Assembly: GCA_022564295.1 (NCBI GenBank)
Contig: JADFLR010000007.1
Location: 1 to 64,000, forward strand
DNA from: Bacteroidota bacterium
GTDB lineage: Bacteria; Bacteroidota; Ignavibacteria; Ignavibacteriales; Ignavibacteriaceae
Reading direction: 5' to 3'
DNA: 64,000 nt
Shown here: positions 33,742 to 43,279 of the stretch, one piece after another
How the letters are laid out: every line of letters begins with the position of its first letter
Numbering within the stretch: position 1 is the first letter of the stretch
Translations under genes and position numbers: made by a program
The notes under the pieces: model-generated
Database searches by the model: none
Seen by the model: the letters and a program-made list of their open reading frames with translations, nothing else
What the model was told of the DNA's origin: nothing

Positions 33742-35343
33742 ATGTATAATCAATGTAAATTGATATTGCAAGTTTTTCTATTCTTGGTAATGCATACATT
33801 AATCTTTGCCCAAACATTGGTATCGCCGGTTTTGGAATTGCAAACTCCTGAAGTACTTGACCAAGATGATATGTGTATATGGCTTCATCCTACCGACCAT
33901 TCACTTAGTACTATTATCGCTTCAGATAAATCTGCCAAAAAACTATTTGTATATAAATTGGATGGAAATATACTCCAGACAATCGACGTTTCGGGAAAGC
34001 CGGGAAATATTGATATTCGATATAATTTCAACATCTCAGGACAACCAACGGATATCGTTGGGTACAACGATAGGACTAATAACACTATAGTTTTTTATAA
34101 AGTGGACCATTCTACCAGACTGTTATCTTTTATAAGTAGTTTTGCATCCGGTAGTAATTACGGATTTTGTTTCTATTTAAATCATAACACCGATAAATAT
34201 TATGCCTTTGCAAGTAGCAAAAGTGGTCAGATAAGCCAGTGGGAATTAGTGGATAATGGCAACGGTACTATCGGTGGAGTTGCAAAAAGAACCTGGATTA
34301 ATGGATCCAATGAACAGACTGAGTGTCTTGTTGCGGATGACGAAGCTGGTAAACTTTACGCTGCAAACGAAAAGCAAGGGATTTATAAATACGATGCAGA
34401 ACCTAATGATCCAAATCCTACTGGAGTATTGATTGCACCTACAGGAGTTAATGGTTTTTCCTCAGATGTAGAAGGAATCACTATATATTATGCTGCAAAT
34501 GGAGAAGGATACTTAATTGCTTCGAGTCAGGGAAGCGATAATTTTAAAGTATATGAACGCAAGGAACCACATGCTTTTGTAAAAACTATCGATGTAGTAG
34601 GAGTTAACGACGCCGATGGTATTGATGTTATAAATTTGAACTTAGGATCAGCATTTCCGCAAGGAATATTTCTTACACACGATGGTTCTGGTCCTGGTCC
34701 ATATACAATAAAAGTTTGTAAATATGAGGATTTAGGTTTGGTAGTTGACGTTAGTTACTGGAATCCACGCGTCTATCCATTACCAGTTGAACTTGCCTAC
34801 TTTGCTGGCAACTTAAACGGAAATAATATTGAGTTACGCTGGAGAACAGAAACAGAAGTAAACAATTATGGATTTGATATCGAGCGCACTAAAGACAATG
34901 CAGACTGGTTAACGATTGGTTTTGTTGAAGGACATGGAAATTCAAATTCACCAAAACAATATAATTTTATTGATACTGATATTAATCAATCAGGCACATA
35001 TTATTACAGGTTAAAGCAAATAGATAATGATGGTACTTACGAATACTCCTTTGTTGTTAGTGTTGAAGTTGGTGTGCCAGATAATTTCTATCTTAGCCAG
35101 AATTATCCCAATCCGTTCAATCCTGAAACAAGAATAGACTTCACTCTACCTGAAAAGCAACTAGTCAGTTTAAGAATCTATAATACTCTTGGTGAATTAG
35201 TTACGGAGCTGGTAAATGAAGAGAAGCCAGCGGGGAGTTATTCTTTTAAATTTGATGCATCCAGATTACCAAGCGGAGTTTACATTTACAGGCTACAAGC
35301 TTCAGAATTTTCAGAAAATAAGAAGATGACCCTTATAAAGTAA
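33742..35343 (+). CDS. Beta-propeller phytase (3-phytase) with T9SS sorting domain
   Basis: This is about 533 residues. The ATG at 33742 is preferred over a TTG two codons earlier because of AGAAGGA just upstream. A signal peptide ends near residue 25. Residues 27-345 match the six-bladed beta-propeller phytase: PEVLDQDDMCIWLHP, TIIASDKSAKKLFVY, QPTDIVGYNDR, QTECLVADDEAGKLY, SDVEGITIYYA and YLIASSQGSDNFKVYER. The conserved acidic residues bind calcium and phosphate. It releases phosphate from phytate outside the cell. An Ig-like linker and type A T9SS tail follow. The tail is almost identical in DNA to that of the next gene. Confidence 0.9.
   Translation: MYNQCKLILQVFLFLVMHTLIFAQTLVSPVLELQTPEVLDQDDMCIWLHPTDHSLSTIIASDKSAKKLFVYKLDGNILQTIDVSGKPGNIDIRYNFNISGQPTDIVGYNDRTNNTIVFYKVDHSTRLLSFISSFASGSNYGFCFYLNHNTDKYYAFASSKSGQISQWELVDNGNGTIGGVAKRTWINGSNEQTECLVADDEAGKLYAANEKQGIYKYDAEPNDPNPTGVLIAPTGVNGFSSDVEGITIYYAANGEGYLIASSQGSDNFKVYERKEPHAFVKTIDVVGVNDADGIDVINLNLGSAFPQGIFLTHDGSGPGPYTIKVCKYEDLGLVVDVSYWNPRVYPLPVELAYFAGNLNGNNIELRWRTETEVNNYGFDIERTKDNADWLTIGFVEGHGNSNSPKQYNFIDTDINQSGTYYYRLKQIDNDGTYEYSFVVSVEVGVPDNFYLSQNYPNPFNPETRIDFTLPEKQLVSLRIYNTLGELVTELVNEEKPAGSYSFKFDASRLPSGVYIYRLQASEFSENKKMTLIK
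34930..35343 (+). repeat. T9SS tail repeat, copy A (matches 36569-36982)
   Basis: These 414 bases, encoding the linker end and sorting domain of the phytase, match the last 414 bases of the phosphatase gene with few differences and no length change. The bodies of the two proteins are unrelated. This indicates recent duplication or gene conversion of the sorting module. Confidence 0.85.
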
Positions 35344-35521
35344 AAAATAAATACCACCATATTTCATTTAGAAGTTCGATATTCACCCACCCAATATTTG
35401 CAAAATAATCCTATTATTATTTGCTAATTTCCATAAATCCTGTTATGTTCTGCTATATTAATATTGAGTATGAATTGCGTAACTAATATTTTAGATCATT
35501 TATTTTAAAGAGTGATTATTA

Positions 35522-36982
35522 ATGTTAAGGACATTAAAAACAATATTACTATTGTTCTTTTTCGTATTAACCATTAATAAGGTAGTTTCTCAAACAAAAT
35601 TTGCTGTGATAGGAGATTATGGAGATGGTGATAATGATGAATTGGCTGTAGCCAATATGGTTAAGAGTTGGAATGTTGATTTTATAATCACATTAGGAGA
35701 TAATAATTATGATAACGGTTCAGCTTCAACCATTGATGATAACATAGGAAAATATTATCAGCAGTTTATTGGTAACTATACAGGTATTTATGGAAGTGGT
35801 GCTACAAGTAATGAATTTTTTCCGAGTTTGGGAAATCACGATTGGAACACAACTAATGCACAGCCGTACATTGATTATTTTACATTGCCCGGAAGTGGAT
35901 TTACAAATACAAGTGGTAATGAGAGATATTATGATTTTGTATTTAATAACATTCACGGATTTAGTATTGATGATGCAACACAAGAACCTGATGGTACAAG
36001 CGAAGGGAGTACACAGGGGCTATGGTTAAAGGCACAACTTGAAAACTGTGTTGCAAATCATTTACATTGGAGAGTTGTATTTATGCATCATCCACCTTAT
36101 AGTACGGAATATAGTTCTGGCGGACATGGTAGTAATAGTTATTTGCAATGGAATTATGTTACGTGGGGTGCTAATGTTGTACTTGCCGGACACGCTCATA
36201 ATTATGAAAGATTATTTATTGGTGGTTTAACATATTTTGTAAATGGTTTAGGTGGTAGGAATGTAATGTCCTCCGGCACTCCGATTTCGGGGAGCGAATT
36301 AATTTACGGTGATGATTTTGGAGCACAAAAAGTTATAGTTGATGGAACTACAATGAAATTTGAGTTTCATTCTATAAGTGATGGATTAGTTGACACTAAA
36401 ACTATCATCGATGAAGCATTGCCTGTTGAACTTGTATCATTCACCGGAAAGTATATTAATAATAATATATTACTTGAATGGCAGACAGCTACCGAAGTAA
36501 ACAACTACGGTTTTGATGTTGAACGTACTATAGACAGGTCAAGTTGGATAGCAATAGATTTTGTAGATGGACACGGAAATTCAAATTCACCAAAACAATA
36601 TAATTTTATTGATGCTGATATTAATCAATCAGGCACATATTATTACAGGTTAAAGCAAATAGATAATGATGGTACTTACGAATACTCCTTTGTTGTTAGT
36701 GTTGAAGTTGGTGTGCCAGATAATTTCTATCTTAGCCAGAATTATCCAAACCCGTTTAATCCTGAAACAAGAATAGACTTCACTCTTCCTGAAAAGCAAC
36801 TAGTCAGTTTAAGAGTCTATAATACTCTTGGTGAACTAGTTACAGAGCTGGTAAATGAAGAGAAGCCGGCGGGGAGCTATTCTTTTAAATTTGATGCATC
36901 CAGATTACCAAACGGAGTTTATATTTACCGGCTACAAACTTCAGAATTTGCAGAAAATAAGAAGATGACCCTACTTAAATAG
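35522..36982 (+). CDS. Purple-acid-phosphatase-like metallophosphoesterase with T9SS sorting domain
   Basis: This 486-residue protein has a signal peptide to about residue 24. The metallophosphoesterase motifs appear in order: GDYGD (Asp32, Asp35), LGDNNYD (Asp60, Tyr63), GNHDW (105-109), FMHHPPY and GHAHNYER. The tyrosine in the second motif is the iron ligand typical of purple acid phosphatases such as TRAP. It should dephosphorylate organic phosphates outside the cell. Residues from about 300 on form the Ig-like linker and the T9SS type A tail. It follows the phytase on the same strand, suggesting joint release of phosphate from phytate and its products. Confidence 0.9.
   Translation: MLRTLKTILLLFFFVLTINKVVSQTKFAVIGDYGDGDNDELAVANMVKSWNVDFIITLGDNNYDNGSASTIDDNIGKYYQQFIGNYTGIYGSGATSNEFFPSLGNHDWNTTNAQPYIDYFTLPGSGFTNTSGNERYYDFVFNNIHGFSIDDATQEPDGTSEGSTQGLWLKAQLENCVANHLHWRVVFMHHPPYSTEYSSGGHGSNSYLQWNYVTWGANVVLAGHAHNYERLFIGGLTYFVNGLGGRNVMSSGTPISGSELIYGDDFGAQKVIVDGTTMKFEFHSISDGLVDTKTIIDEALPVELVSFTGKYINNNILLEWQTATEVNNYGFDVERTIDRSSWIAIDFVDGHGNSNSPKQYNFIDADINQSGTYYYRLKQIDNDGTYEYSFVVSVEVGVPDNFYLSQNYPNPFNPETRIDFTLPEKQLVSLRVYNTLGELVTELVNEEKPAGSYSFKFDASRLPNGVYIYRLQTSEFAENKKMTLLK
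36569..36982 (+). repeat. T9SS tail repeat, copy B (matches 34930-35343)
   Basis: This is the second member of the near-identical 414-base pair described for the phytase gene. Differences are scattered single bases, mostly synonymous (for example AATCCG versus AACCCG in the NPFNP codons). Confidence 0.85.
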
Positions 36983-37180
36983 TCAGGGTAGAAAATTATT
37001 TAAGATAAGCCTTGCCGTTGTACTTTTCTATTCCTGTTGCATTACTATGCTTAACCGGCATTTAAGAAATCACTTGCCAATATTAACTAATACTTTCCGC
37101 TCTTTTTCTATCCCTTGATTCATAAAGATAATATTGTAATCTTAAAATAATTATTCACTCAAAAAACTATTGGAGATAAA

Positions 37181-37777
37181 ATGATTTTTAAGAGAATTGT
37201 TTTGATACCTTTTTTATGTGCGGTTGTATTATTATCAATTGCTTTACTGCCAAATAATTATTCATACAACTCCGGTTCTGGTAATAAATATGAAGGATTT
37301 ACTTTAACTGATTATGATGGCAGTAAACACTCTCTTTCGGATTATACTGAATCAAAAGCAATTGTGATTATGTTCATCGCAACAAAATGTCCTGTTTCAA
37401 ATGATTATAATTCAAGAATGGAAGAGATTTTTAACGAGTACAAAGACAAAGAAGTTTCTTTCTTAGGAATTAATTCTAATAAATCGGAGGATATTTCGGA
37501 AATTAGAAATCACGCTAAAGATAACAGACTTACCTTTACTATCTTAAAGGACGAAAAAAATATAATAGCCGATAAATTTGAAGCCTCATACACTCCGGAA
37601 ATATTTGTTTTGAGTAATGATTTTGAACTACTTTATCATGGTCGGATTGATGATTCAAGAAGAGAATCGGAGGCTAAAACCACTGATCTGAGAGATGCAT
37701 TAGATGAAATTTTATCGGGTAAAAGTGTAAGTAAGCCTGAAACAAAAGCGTTTGGATGTACTATTAAAAGAATCTAA
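37181..37777 (+). CDS. Thioredoxin-fold peroxiredoxin/AhpC-TSA-like protein, membrane-anchored or exported
   Basis: This 198-residue protein has an N-terminal hydrophobic segment (residues 5-24) that is a signal or anchor. A thioredoxin fold follows with the redox-type motif IATKCPVSNDY (Cys about 70) and then LGINSNKSED. The late segment ASYTPEIFVLS has the cis-Pro expected before the last strand, and GRIDDSR follows. It ends with GCTIKRI, whose Cys could be a resolving residue. Such single-Cys redoxin proteins are common in Bacteroidota and of uncertain substrate. The next thioredoxin-like gene starts 2 bases after its stop, so the two form an operon. Confidence 0.75.
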   Translation: MIFKRIVLIPFLCAVVLLSIALLPNNYSYNSGSGNKYEGFTLTDYDGSKHSLSDYTESKAIVIMFIATKCPVSNDYNSRMEEIFNEYKDKEVSFLGINSNKSEDISEIRNHAKDNRLTFTILKDEKNIIADKFEASYTPEIFVLSNDFELLYHGRIDDSRRESEAKTTDLRDALDEILSGKSVSKPETKAFGCTIKRI

Positions 37778-37779
37778 TA

Positions 37780-38295
37780 ATGATAATAAAGCGGACACTA
37801 AAAGTAGTATCATTAATTCTGTTTTTTAGTATTAATAATTATGGACAAACAGATCAGACAATTCAGGAAAATCTTGAAGTCTCTGAAATTACCATAGATG
37901 AATTGAATGATATGATCAAAAACAGAGAGGGAAGAGTTCTTCTAATTAATATATGGGCTACCTGGTGCGTACCGTGCAAAGAGGAATTCCCCGACCTGAT
38001 AAAAATTTCAGACAAGTATGGTAAACAGATTGAGTTGATTGGAATCAGCATTGACTATCCAGATGAAGTTGAATCAAAGATAATACCTTTTCTAAATAAA
38101 TTAAAACCTAACTTCATTAATTATGTTAACGTAGAAAATGATATTGAAAGGTTCATCAACAATTTGAACCCGGATTGGAGTGGCGCAATTCCCGCTACTT
38201 TCTTTTATGATTTAGAGGGAAAGCAATTTTTATTTTATGAGGGGAAAATGTCTTTTAAGGAAATTGAAAACGAAGCATTAAAAAAGATTAATTAA
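37780..38295 (+). CDS. TlpA/ResA-like exported thioredoxin
   Basis: This 171-residue protein has a short signal peptide (ending near residue 22, NNYGQ) and a thioredoxin fold with the CxxC active site in NIWATWCVPCKEEFPDL. The cis-Pro loop is SGAIPATFFYD. TlpA-type proteins keep cysteines reduced in the envelope, for example for cytochrome c maturation or repair. It is tightly coupled to the preceding redoxin gene and convergent with lgt, whose stop lies 6 bases away. Confidence 0.88.
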   Translation: MIIKRTLKVVSLILFFSINNYGQTDQTIQENLEVSEITIDELNDMIKNREGRVLLINIWATWCVPCKEEFPDLIKISDKYGKQIELIGISIDYPDEVESKIIPFLNKLKPNFINYVNVENDIERFINNLNPDWSGAIPATFFYDLEGKQFLFYEGKMSFKEIENEALKKIN

Positions 38296-38300
38296 TTACA

Positions 38301-39116
38301 TCATTTAGAGATTTTCGCTGGTGTAACGTTCTTGTTTTTCTTTAAAGATCGAACAATCAAAATTACTCCGAGAATTACAAACGGCACAGAAAGTAATTGT
38401 CCCATATTAAAAGCCATACCTTCCTCAAAACCGGTTTGGTTTTCTTTAAAAAATTCTACAATAATTCTGAATGTGAATAGCAGAAAAAGAAACAACCCGA
38501 ATATAAATCCATCATTTAATACTTTGTACTTATTCTTATAAATAAAAAATAAAATAAGAAAAATGACCAGGTATCCTAATGATTCATATAATTGTGTCGG
38601 ATGCCTCGGAACGTTATCAACTTTAGTAAATATAAATGCCCATGGAACATCAGCGGCTTTTCCTATTATTTCCGAATTAAATAAATTACCCAATCTTATG
38701 AAAGATCCACCTAAAGCAGTTGCAACAACAACTCTATCCATTTGCCATAAAAAGCTCACTTTTTTCTTTTTAGTATAAACGTAAAGCGAGATGAGAATAC
38801 CGATAGATGCTCCGTGACTTGCAAGTCCGCCTTTCCATACCATCAGAATTTCTAATGGATTTGCAAAATAATATTCCGGATTATAAAAAAGGCAATGACC
38901 AAGTCGTGCACCAATCACTGTCCCAACAATCATATAAACAGTAAGTTGTTCTACATCACTTTCGGGCTTATTCTCTCTCTTATACATCCATTGCATAATT
39001 TTAAAGCCGACAATGAATGCCATCGCAAATAGTAACCCATACCATCTTACTGAAAATGGACCGATATTAAACAGTTCCGGACCTACATCCCATGTTATGT
39101 AAGAGAGAATTATCAT
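38301..39116 (-). CDS. lgt: Prolipoprotein diacylglyceryl transferase
   Basis: This 271-residue polytopic membrane enzyme moves diacylglycerol to the lipobox Cys of prolipoproteins. Typical segments are IGPFSVRWYGLLFAMAF, MIVGTVIGARLGHCLFYNPEYY (His-Gly-Arg type region), VWKGGLASHGASIGI with the catalytic histidine, GNLFNSEIIGKA, and HPTQLYESLGYL. The ATG at 39114-39116 is preferred. A longer reading to 39188 would add a lysine-rich leader overlapping topA that is the antisense-like shadow of its tail. Usual Lgt proteins start about ten residues before the first helix, as here. A fragment of this gene lies at 30327-30538. Confidence 0.92.
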   Translation of the reverse strand: MIILSYITWDVGPELFNIGPFSVRWYGLLFAMAFIVGFKIMQWMYKRENKPESDVEQLTVYMIVGTVIGARLGHCLFYNPEYYFANPLEILMVWKGGLASHGASIGILISLYVYTKKKKVSFLWQMDRVVVATALGGSFIRLGNLFNSEIIGKAADVPWAFIFTKVDNVPRHPTQLYESLGYLVIFLILFFIYKNKYKVLNDGFIFGLFLFLLFTFRIIVEFFKENQTGFEEGMAFNMGQLLSVPFVILGVILIVRSLKKNKNVTPAKISK

Positions 39117-39141
39117 ATTTGAATTAATTAATTTTTGATGA

Positions 39142-41478
39142 TTATTTTTTTTTGCTTTTTTTCTTTGTCCTGGATTTTCCCGGTACATAGTTCTCGGCTA
39201 ATTCAATACACTCTTCCAGAGTGAATGAATCCGGCTCACGGTCTTTCGGCAGACGAACATTTTTCTTCCCTGCTTTTAAATAAGGTCCCCATCTTCCGTT
39301 TAATATTTGATACTCAGGATTTTCATCAAATATTTTTATAACCTTTTCTGCATCGGCTTTACGCTTTGCTTCAATTACTTCAATGGCTTCTTCCAGAGTA
39401 ATTGTATGAGGATCGTAATCTTTTTTGAGAGAATAAAACTTACCTTTGTGCTTAACGTAAGGACCGAATCTGCCTATTGCTGCAGTAACTTCTTCATCTT
39501 CATATTCGCCAATAGTTCTTGGTAGTATAAATAATACCAGCGCTTCATCTAAAGTGATTGATTCTAATTTATGCTCTCTTCTCAATCCTGCATACTGAGG
39601 TTTTGCATCTTCATCTTTCAAATCTGTTAGCTGTGCAACGGGACCGAACCTTGCCATTCTTACAGAAACTTGTTTCCCTGTTGCCGAATCGATTCCGAGT
39701 ATTCTTTCACCTGAAACTCTGTCGGAATTTTCAATTGTGTGATCAACTTTTTCTTTAAATGGAAAATAAAATTCATCAAGCATAACCTTTTTATCTATTT
39801 CTCCGCGTGCTATTTCATCAAGCTCTTCCTCTATGTGTGCCGTAAATTTATAATCCATTATTCGCGGGAAATGCTCAACCAGGAAATCCGTAACCAGCAT
39901 TGCAATATCATTTGGAAAAAGCTTCCCTTTATCAATTCCAATAATTTCAGTTTTTAATTCTTTGTTTACTTCTTTATCCGGGTTGAGAGTTAGAACTTTA
40001 TACTCTCTTTCGGTTCCCATGCTTTCTTCTTTATGAACATAACCACGTTTTTGGATTGTACTAATGGTTGGTGCATAAGTAGATGGTCTGCCGATTCCAA
40101 GTTCTTCAAGTTTTTTAACCAGGCTTGCTTCAGTGTAACGTGCGGAAGAACGTGTGAATCTCTCAATTGCTGTGATTATATTGTATCGAAGCTTTTGTCC
40201 TTTATCTAACGTTGGGAGTAAACCGCTTTCTCCATTTTCGATGTTATCTTCATCGGAAGATTCAAGATATACTTTAAGGAAACCGTCAAACTTTATCACT
40301 TCGCCCCTGGCAATAAAATTTTCTTTACTGTTTGAAAGACTAATTTTTATTGTTGTTCTCTCAATTTCCGCCTCACTCATTTGTGATGCAATTGCTCGCT
40401 TCCATATCAGTTGGTATAAAGCTTTTTCCTTTGAACCTGGAATTGATTCTACATTAAAATCTGTAGGACGTATTGCTTCGTGTGCTTCTTGGGCAGTTTT
40501 AGATTTAGTTTTAAATTGTCTGTGATGAGAATATTCTTCACCGTAATCTTTAATTATTTGCTTCTTGGCTGCGTCTAAAGCTTGTTCTGCAAGATTAACA
40601 GAATCAGTTCTCATATAAGTAATCTTGCCCGCCTCATAAAGTTTTTGTGCAACCAGCATTGTACGCGCTACTGAATAACTCAGCTTACGGCTTGCTTCCT
40701 GCTGTAATGTTGACGTAGTGAACGGCGGTGCAGGAGATTTTTTAACCGGCTTTTTTTCTAAACTGGAAACTTCAAACTGTGCATCTTTACATTTCTTCAG
40801 AAACTCTTCGGCTTCTTTTTCAGTATCAAAGAATATAGAAAGCTCAGCTTTAAGACTAACTTTTTTACCATCACAGTCGTCACAAATAAAAATTGCACTA
40901 ATTTTAAAACGCGGTACAGGTGTGAATGCATCAATCTCTCTTTCACGCTCAACGATCAATCTTACAGCAACCGACTGCACTCTTCCTGCAGATAAGTTTG
41001 CTTTGATCTTCCTCCATAATATCGGAGACAATTCAAATCCAACCAACCTGTCAAGTATTCTTCTTGATTGCTGTGCTTCTACAAGATGATAATCTATGTT
41101 TCGTGGATTGGCTACTGCTTCTAGTATGGCAGATTTGGTTATCTCGTGAAATACTATTCTTTTTGTTTTTTCATCGGGAAGTTCTAATACTTCCTTTAAA
41201 TGCCACGATATTGCCTCACCTTCACGGTCCTCATCAGTTGCAAGCCAAACGGTATCGGCTTTTTTTGTTAACTTTTTAAGTTCTCTTATAATAGCTTTTT
41301 TATCTTCCGGTATAATGTATTTGGGAGTGAAGTTGTTTTTAACATCAATTCCCATATCTTTCTTTTCGAGATCTCTAATATGACCGTAACTTGATGTAAC
41401 TAGAAAATCCTTCCCCAAAAATTTCTCTATAGTATTAGCTTTTGCAGGTGATTCAACGATCACAACATTTTTTGACAT
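39142..41478 (-). CDS. topA: DNA topoisomerase I
   Basis: This 778-residue type IA topoisomerase has an N-terminal Toprim domain (VIVESPAKANTIEKFLG, then WLATDEDREGEAISWHL with the acidic triad). The catalytic tyrosine is in GKITYMRTDSVNL, and the HxxRPT-type motif is EAHEAIRPTDF. LEELGIGRPSTYAPTISTI follows. The C-terminal third has glycine-rich repeats (IGRFGPYVKHKGKFY, NGRWGPYLKAGKKNV) of the zinc-less Toprim-C type seen in Bacteroidota, ending in a lysine-rich tail. It relaxes negative supercoils. The gene stops 25 bases before the lgt start. Confidence 0.97.
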   Translation of the reverse strand: MSKNVVIVESPAKANTIEKFLGKDFLVTSSYGHIRDLEKKDMGIDVKNNFTPKYIIPEDKKAIIRELKKLTKKADTVWLATDEDREGEAISWHLKEVLELPDEKTKRIVFHEITKSAILEAVANPRNIDYHLVEAQQSRRILDRLVGFELSPILWRKIKANLSAGRVQSVAVRLIVEREREIDAFTPVPRFKISAIFICDDCDGKKVSLKAELSIFFDTEKEAEEFLKKCKDAQFEVSSLEKKPVKKSPAPPFTTSTLQQEASRKLSYSVARTMLVAQKLYEAGKITYMRTDSVNLAEQALDAAKKQIIKDYGEEYSHHRQFKTKSKTAQEAHEAIRPTDFNVESIPGSKEKALYQLIWKRAIASQMSEAEIERTTIKISLSNSKENFIARGEVIKFDGFLKVYLESSDEDNIENGESGLLPTLDKGQKLRYNIITAIERFTRSSARYTEASLVKKLEELGIGRPSTYAPTISTIQKRGYVHKEESMGTEREYKVLTLNPDKEVNKELKTEIIGIDKGKLFPNDIAMLVTDFLVEHFPRIMDYKFTAHIEEELDEIARGEIDKKVMLDEFYFPFKEKVDHTIENSDRVSGERILGIDSATGKQVSVRMARFGPVAQLTDLKDEDAKPQYAGLRREHKLESITLDEALVLFILPRTIGEYEDEEVTAAIGRFGPYVKHKGKFYSLKKDYDPHTITLEEAIEVIEAKRKADAEKVIKIFDENPEYQILNGRWGPYLKAGKKNVRLPKDREPDSFTLEECIELAENYVPGKSRTKKKSKKK

Positions 41479-41643
41479 AACGTTCCGAATAAAATGGTAA
41501 AAAACGATTGCAAATTAAGTTATATTTGCAACAAAATTCAAAGGGAAATAATATCTTATTAGAATTAAATGCTTAAGATGTTTTAATTATAGAAAAGGTT
41601 CATCTATTTTTCCCGAAAATAATTCTTTAACATAAACATTAAA

Positions 41644-41892
41644 ATGGATTCAAAGCAAATTTATAATATCATAATAAAAACCATTACGTTTCCTTTTATA
41701 ATTGTAATTAAAATATATCAGCTGCTTATCTCACCACTTTTCCAATCATCTTGCCGGTATACGCCAACATGTTCTCATTACATAATAATAGCACTGAATA
41801 AACATGGGTTATTTAAAGGCGGATGGCTCGGCATTAAAAGAATATCAAAATGTCATCCCTGGGGAGGAAGCGGTCACGATCCTGTTCCTTAA
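41644..41892 (+). CDS. yidD: YidD-type membrane protein insertion efficiency factor
   Basis: This 82-residue protein has the family's hallmarks: an N-terminal amphipathic helix, then [20 protein letters not shown], and [24 protein letters not shown]. YidD assists YidC in inserting inner-membrane proteins. It is not in the usual rnpA-yidC neighbourhood; here it precedes the peptidoglycan transglycosylase by 38 bases. Divergent from topA. Confidence 0.95.
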   Translation: MDSKQIYNIIIKTITFPFIIVIKIYQLLISPLFQSSCRYTPTCSHYIIIALNKHGLFKGGWLGIKRISKCHPWGGSGHDPVP

Positions 41893-41930
41893 GAATATTA
41901 TGTTATAATATAATTCCCATTTAAGAAAAG

Positions 41931-42641
41931 ATGAAAAAGAAAATAAAGACATTCTTCAATAAGATTAAGATTCTCGCACTTAAATTATTACTGGTGTTTT
42001 TTTTGTTTTCTTTGCTGCAGGTATTGTTACTTAAATGGATTGACCCATTAATAAGCTCGGTAATGTTCCAAAGAGAATTCAATCTTTTTTCTTCTGATAA
42101 AAAGCCAATCAGTTACCAATGGTATGATTATGATGATATTTCAAACGAGATTACCTTAGCTGTTATTGCTTCGGAGGACCAGAATTTCCCATCTCATTTT
42201 GGATTTGATTTTGAACAGATAGGTAAAGCATTTAAAGAAAAAAATAAAAGGGGAAGTTTAAGAGGAGCAAGCACAATTACACAACAGGTCGCTAAAAATT
42301 TATTTCTTTGGGAAGGGAAAAGTTTTATAAGGAAGGGATTCGAAGCCTATTATACAATACTGATTGAAGTGTTTTGGAGTAAAAGAAGAATAATGGAAAT
42401 TTATATTAACATTGCAGAAATGGGAGATAATATTTTTGGTGTTGGCATTGTAAGTAAAATTTATCTTAAAAAGATTCCCGCAAAACTCACCAAACAAGAA
42501 AGTGCTTTGATAGCAGCAGTTCTTCCAAACCCCAAGAAATTTTCCGTGAAAAATCCATCGGTTTATGTAAGAAAAAGACAAGCATGGATTTTGGAACAAA
42601 TGCGTTTGCTTGGCGGTGTTTCATACATTAAAAACTTATGA
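41931..42641 (+). CDS. mtgA: Monofunctional peptidoglycan glycosyltransferase
   Basis: This 236-residue GT51 enzyme has one N-terminal membrane helix (residues 15-38). The catalytic Glu82 is in AVIASEDQNFPSHFGFD, followed by GASTITQQVAKNLFLW, and KRRIMEIYINIAEMGDNIFGV. It polymerises lipid II into glycan strands at the inner membrane and lacks a transpeptidase domain, which defines MtgA. Followed by non-coding DNA and an oppositely oriented small gene. Confidence 0.95.
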   Translation: MKKKIKTFFNKIKILALKLLLVFFLFSLLQVLLLKWIDPLISSVMFQREFNLFSSDKKPISYQWYDYDDISNEITLAVIASEDQNFPSHFGFDFEQIGKAFKEKNKRGSLRGASTITQQVAKNLFLWEGKSFIRKGFEAYYTILIEVFWSKRRIMEIYINIAEMGDNIFGVGIVSKIYLKKIPAKLTKQESALIAAVLPNPKKFSVKNPSVYVRKRQAWILEQMRLLGGVSYIKNL

Positions 42642-42715
42642 AATTAAACTAAGCAATAATATAGCTTTTGTAGTATCGGTTTGAAGGATAACCTTGCAGC
42701 GAAGAAATGCATTTG

Positions 42716-42922
42716 CTATGAAGGAATCTTCTTTTTAGATTCTTTCATCCTTTGAACAAAGTTCTTATAGCATTCATTGAACTTTGCAAGATCATCTTCA
42801 GAAAAATCATATACCACACCACAGTGCGGACATTCTAGTTTTTTCTCCTCAAAGGATTTTTCAAAATCAAGATGAATTGTTTCCTCGCAAACATCACAAG
42901 TATAATTTAACTGTAATTGCAT
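42716..42922 (-). CDS. Small zinc-ribbon protein
   Basis: This is 68 residues starting at MQLQLN. That start is supported by AAGGAGGG ending about 6 bases upstream; six further codons upstream would swallow the ribosome-binding site. Two CxxC pairs (YTCDVCEET and ECPHCGVVY) form a rubredoxin/zinc-ribbon fold, with a charged C-terminal helix (KNFVQRMKESKKK). Small zinc ribbons of this kind often bind RNA or protein, but no function can be assigned. Not obviously part of an operon. Confidence 0.7.
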   Translation of the reverse strand: MQLQLNYTCDVCEETIHLDFEKSFEEKKLECPHCGVVYDFSEDDLAKFNECYKNFVQRMKESKKKIPS

Positions 42923-43279
42923 TTTACCCTCCTTGTTCATTTTGGATTATTGTATCTCATAGTAAAACAAATTGATGTTAAAATCAAGTGATACAATCCG
43001 CAAGTAAATAAATCATTCTAAATTAAACAAATAACTAAAAATTTTAATTTTTGTATTTAATTAGTAAAATTTACTAATGCTGCATTGTTCAAATGATTCT
43101 AAAACAAATTATATCTCTTTTTAGTTTAATGGTCTGTATTTAATCCTTGAAGAATTTTTATAGTATATATCGTGTGGAAATTGTTAAGATTATATGTATT
43201 ATTTATTACTGATTATTTATTCTTCATGCATTCCTAATAATCCAATCAATTATCAAGATTAATTTTAAAGGATATTATT
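42923..43279. other. AT-rich intergenic region
   Basis: About 350 very AT-rich bases lie between divergent genes. Ribosome-binding sequences lie at each end (AAGGAGGG complement near 42928; AAAGGA at 43267-43272). No RNA gene or clear operator was recognised. Confidence 0.45.

Noticed and set aside
39117-39188. Longer N-terminus for Lgt
   Set aside because: It overlaps the topA tail and is a lysine/asparagine-rich leader not found in Lgt proteins.
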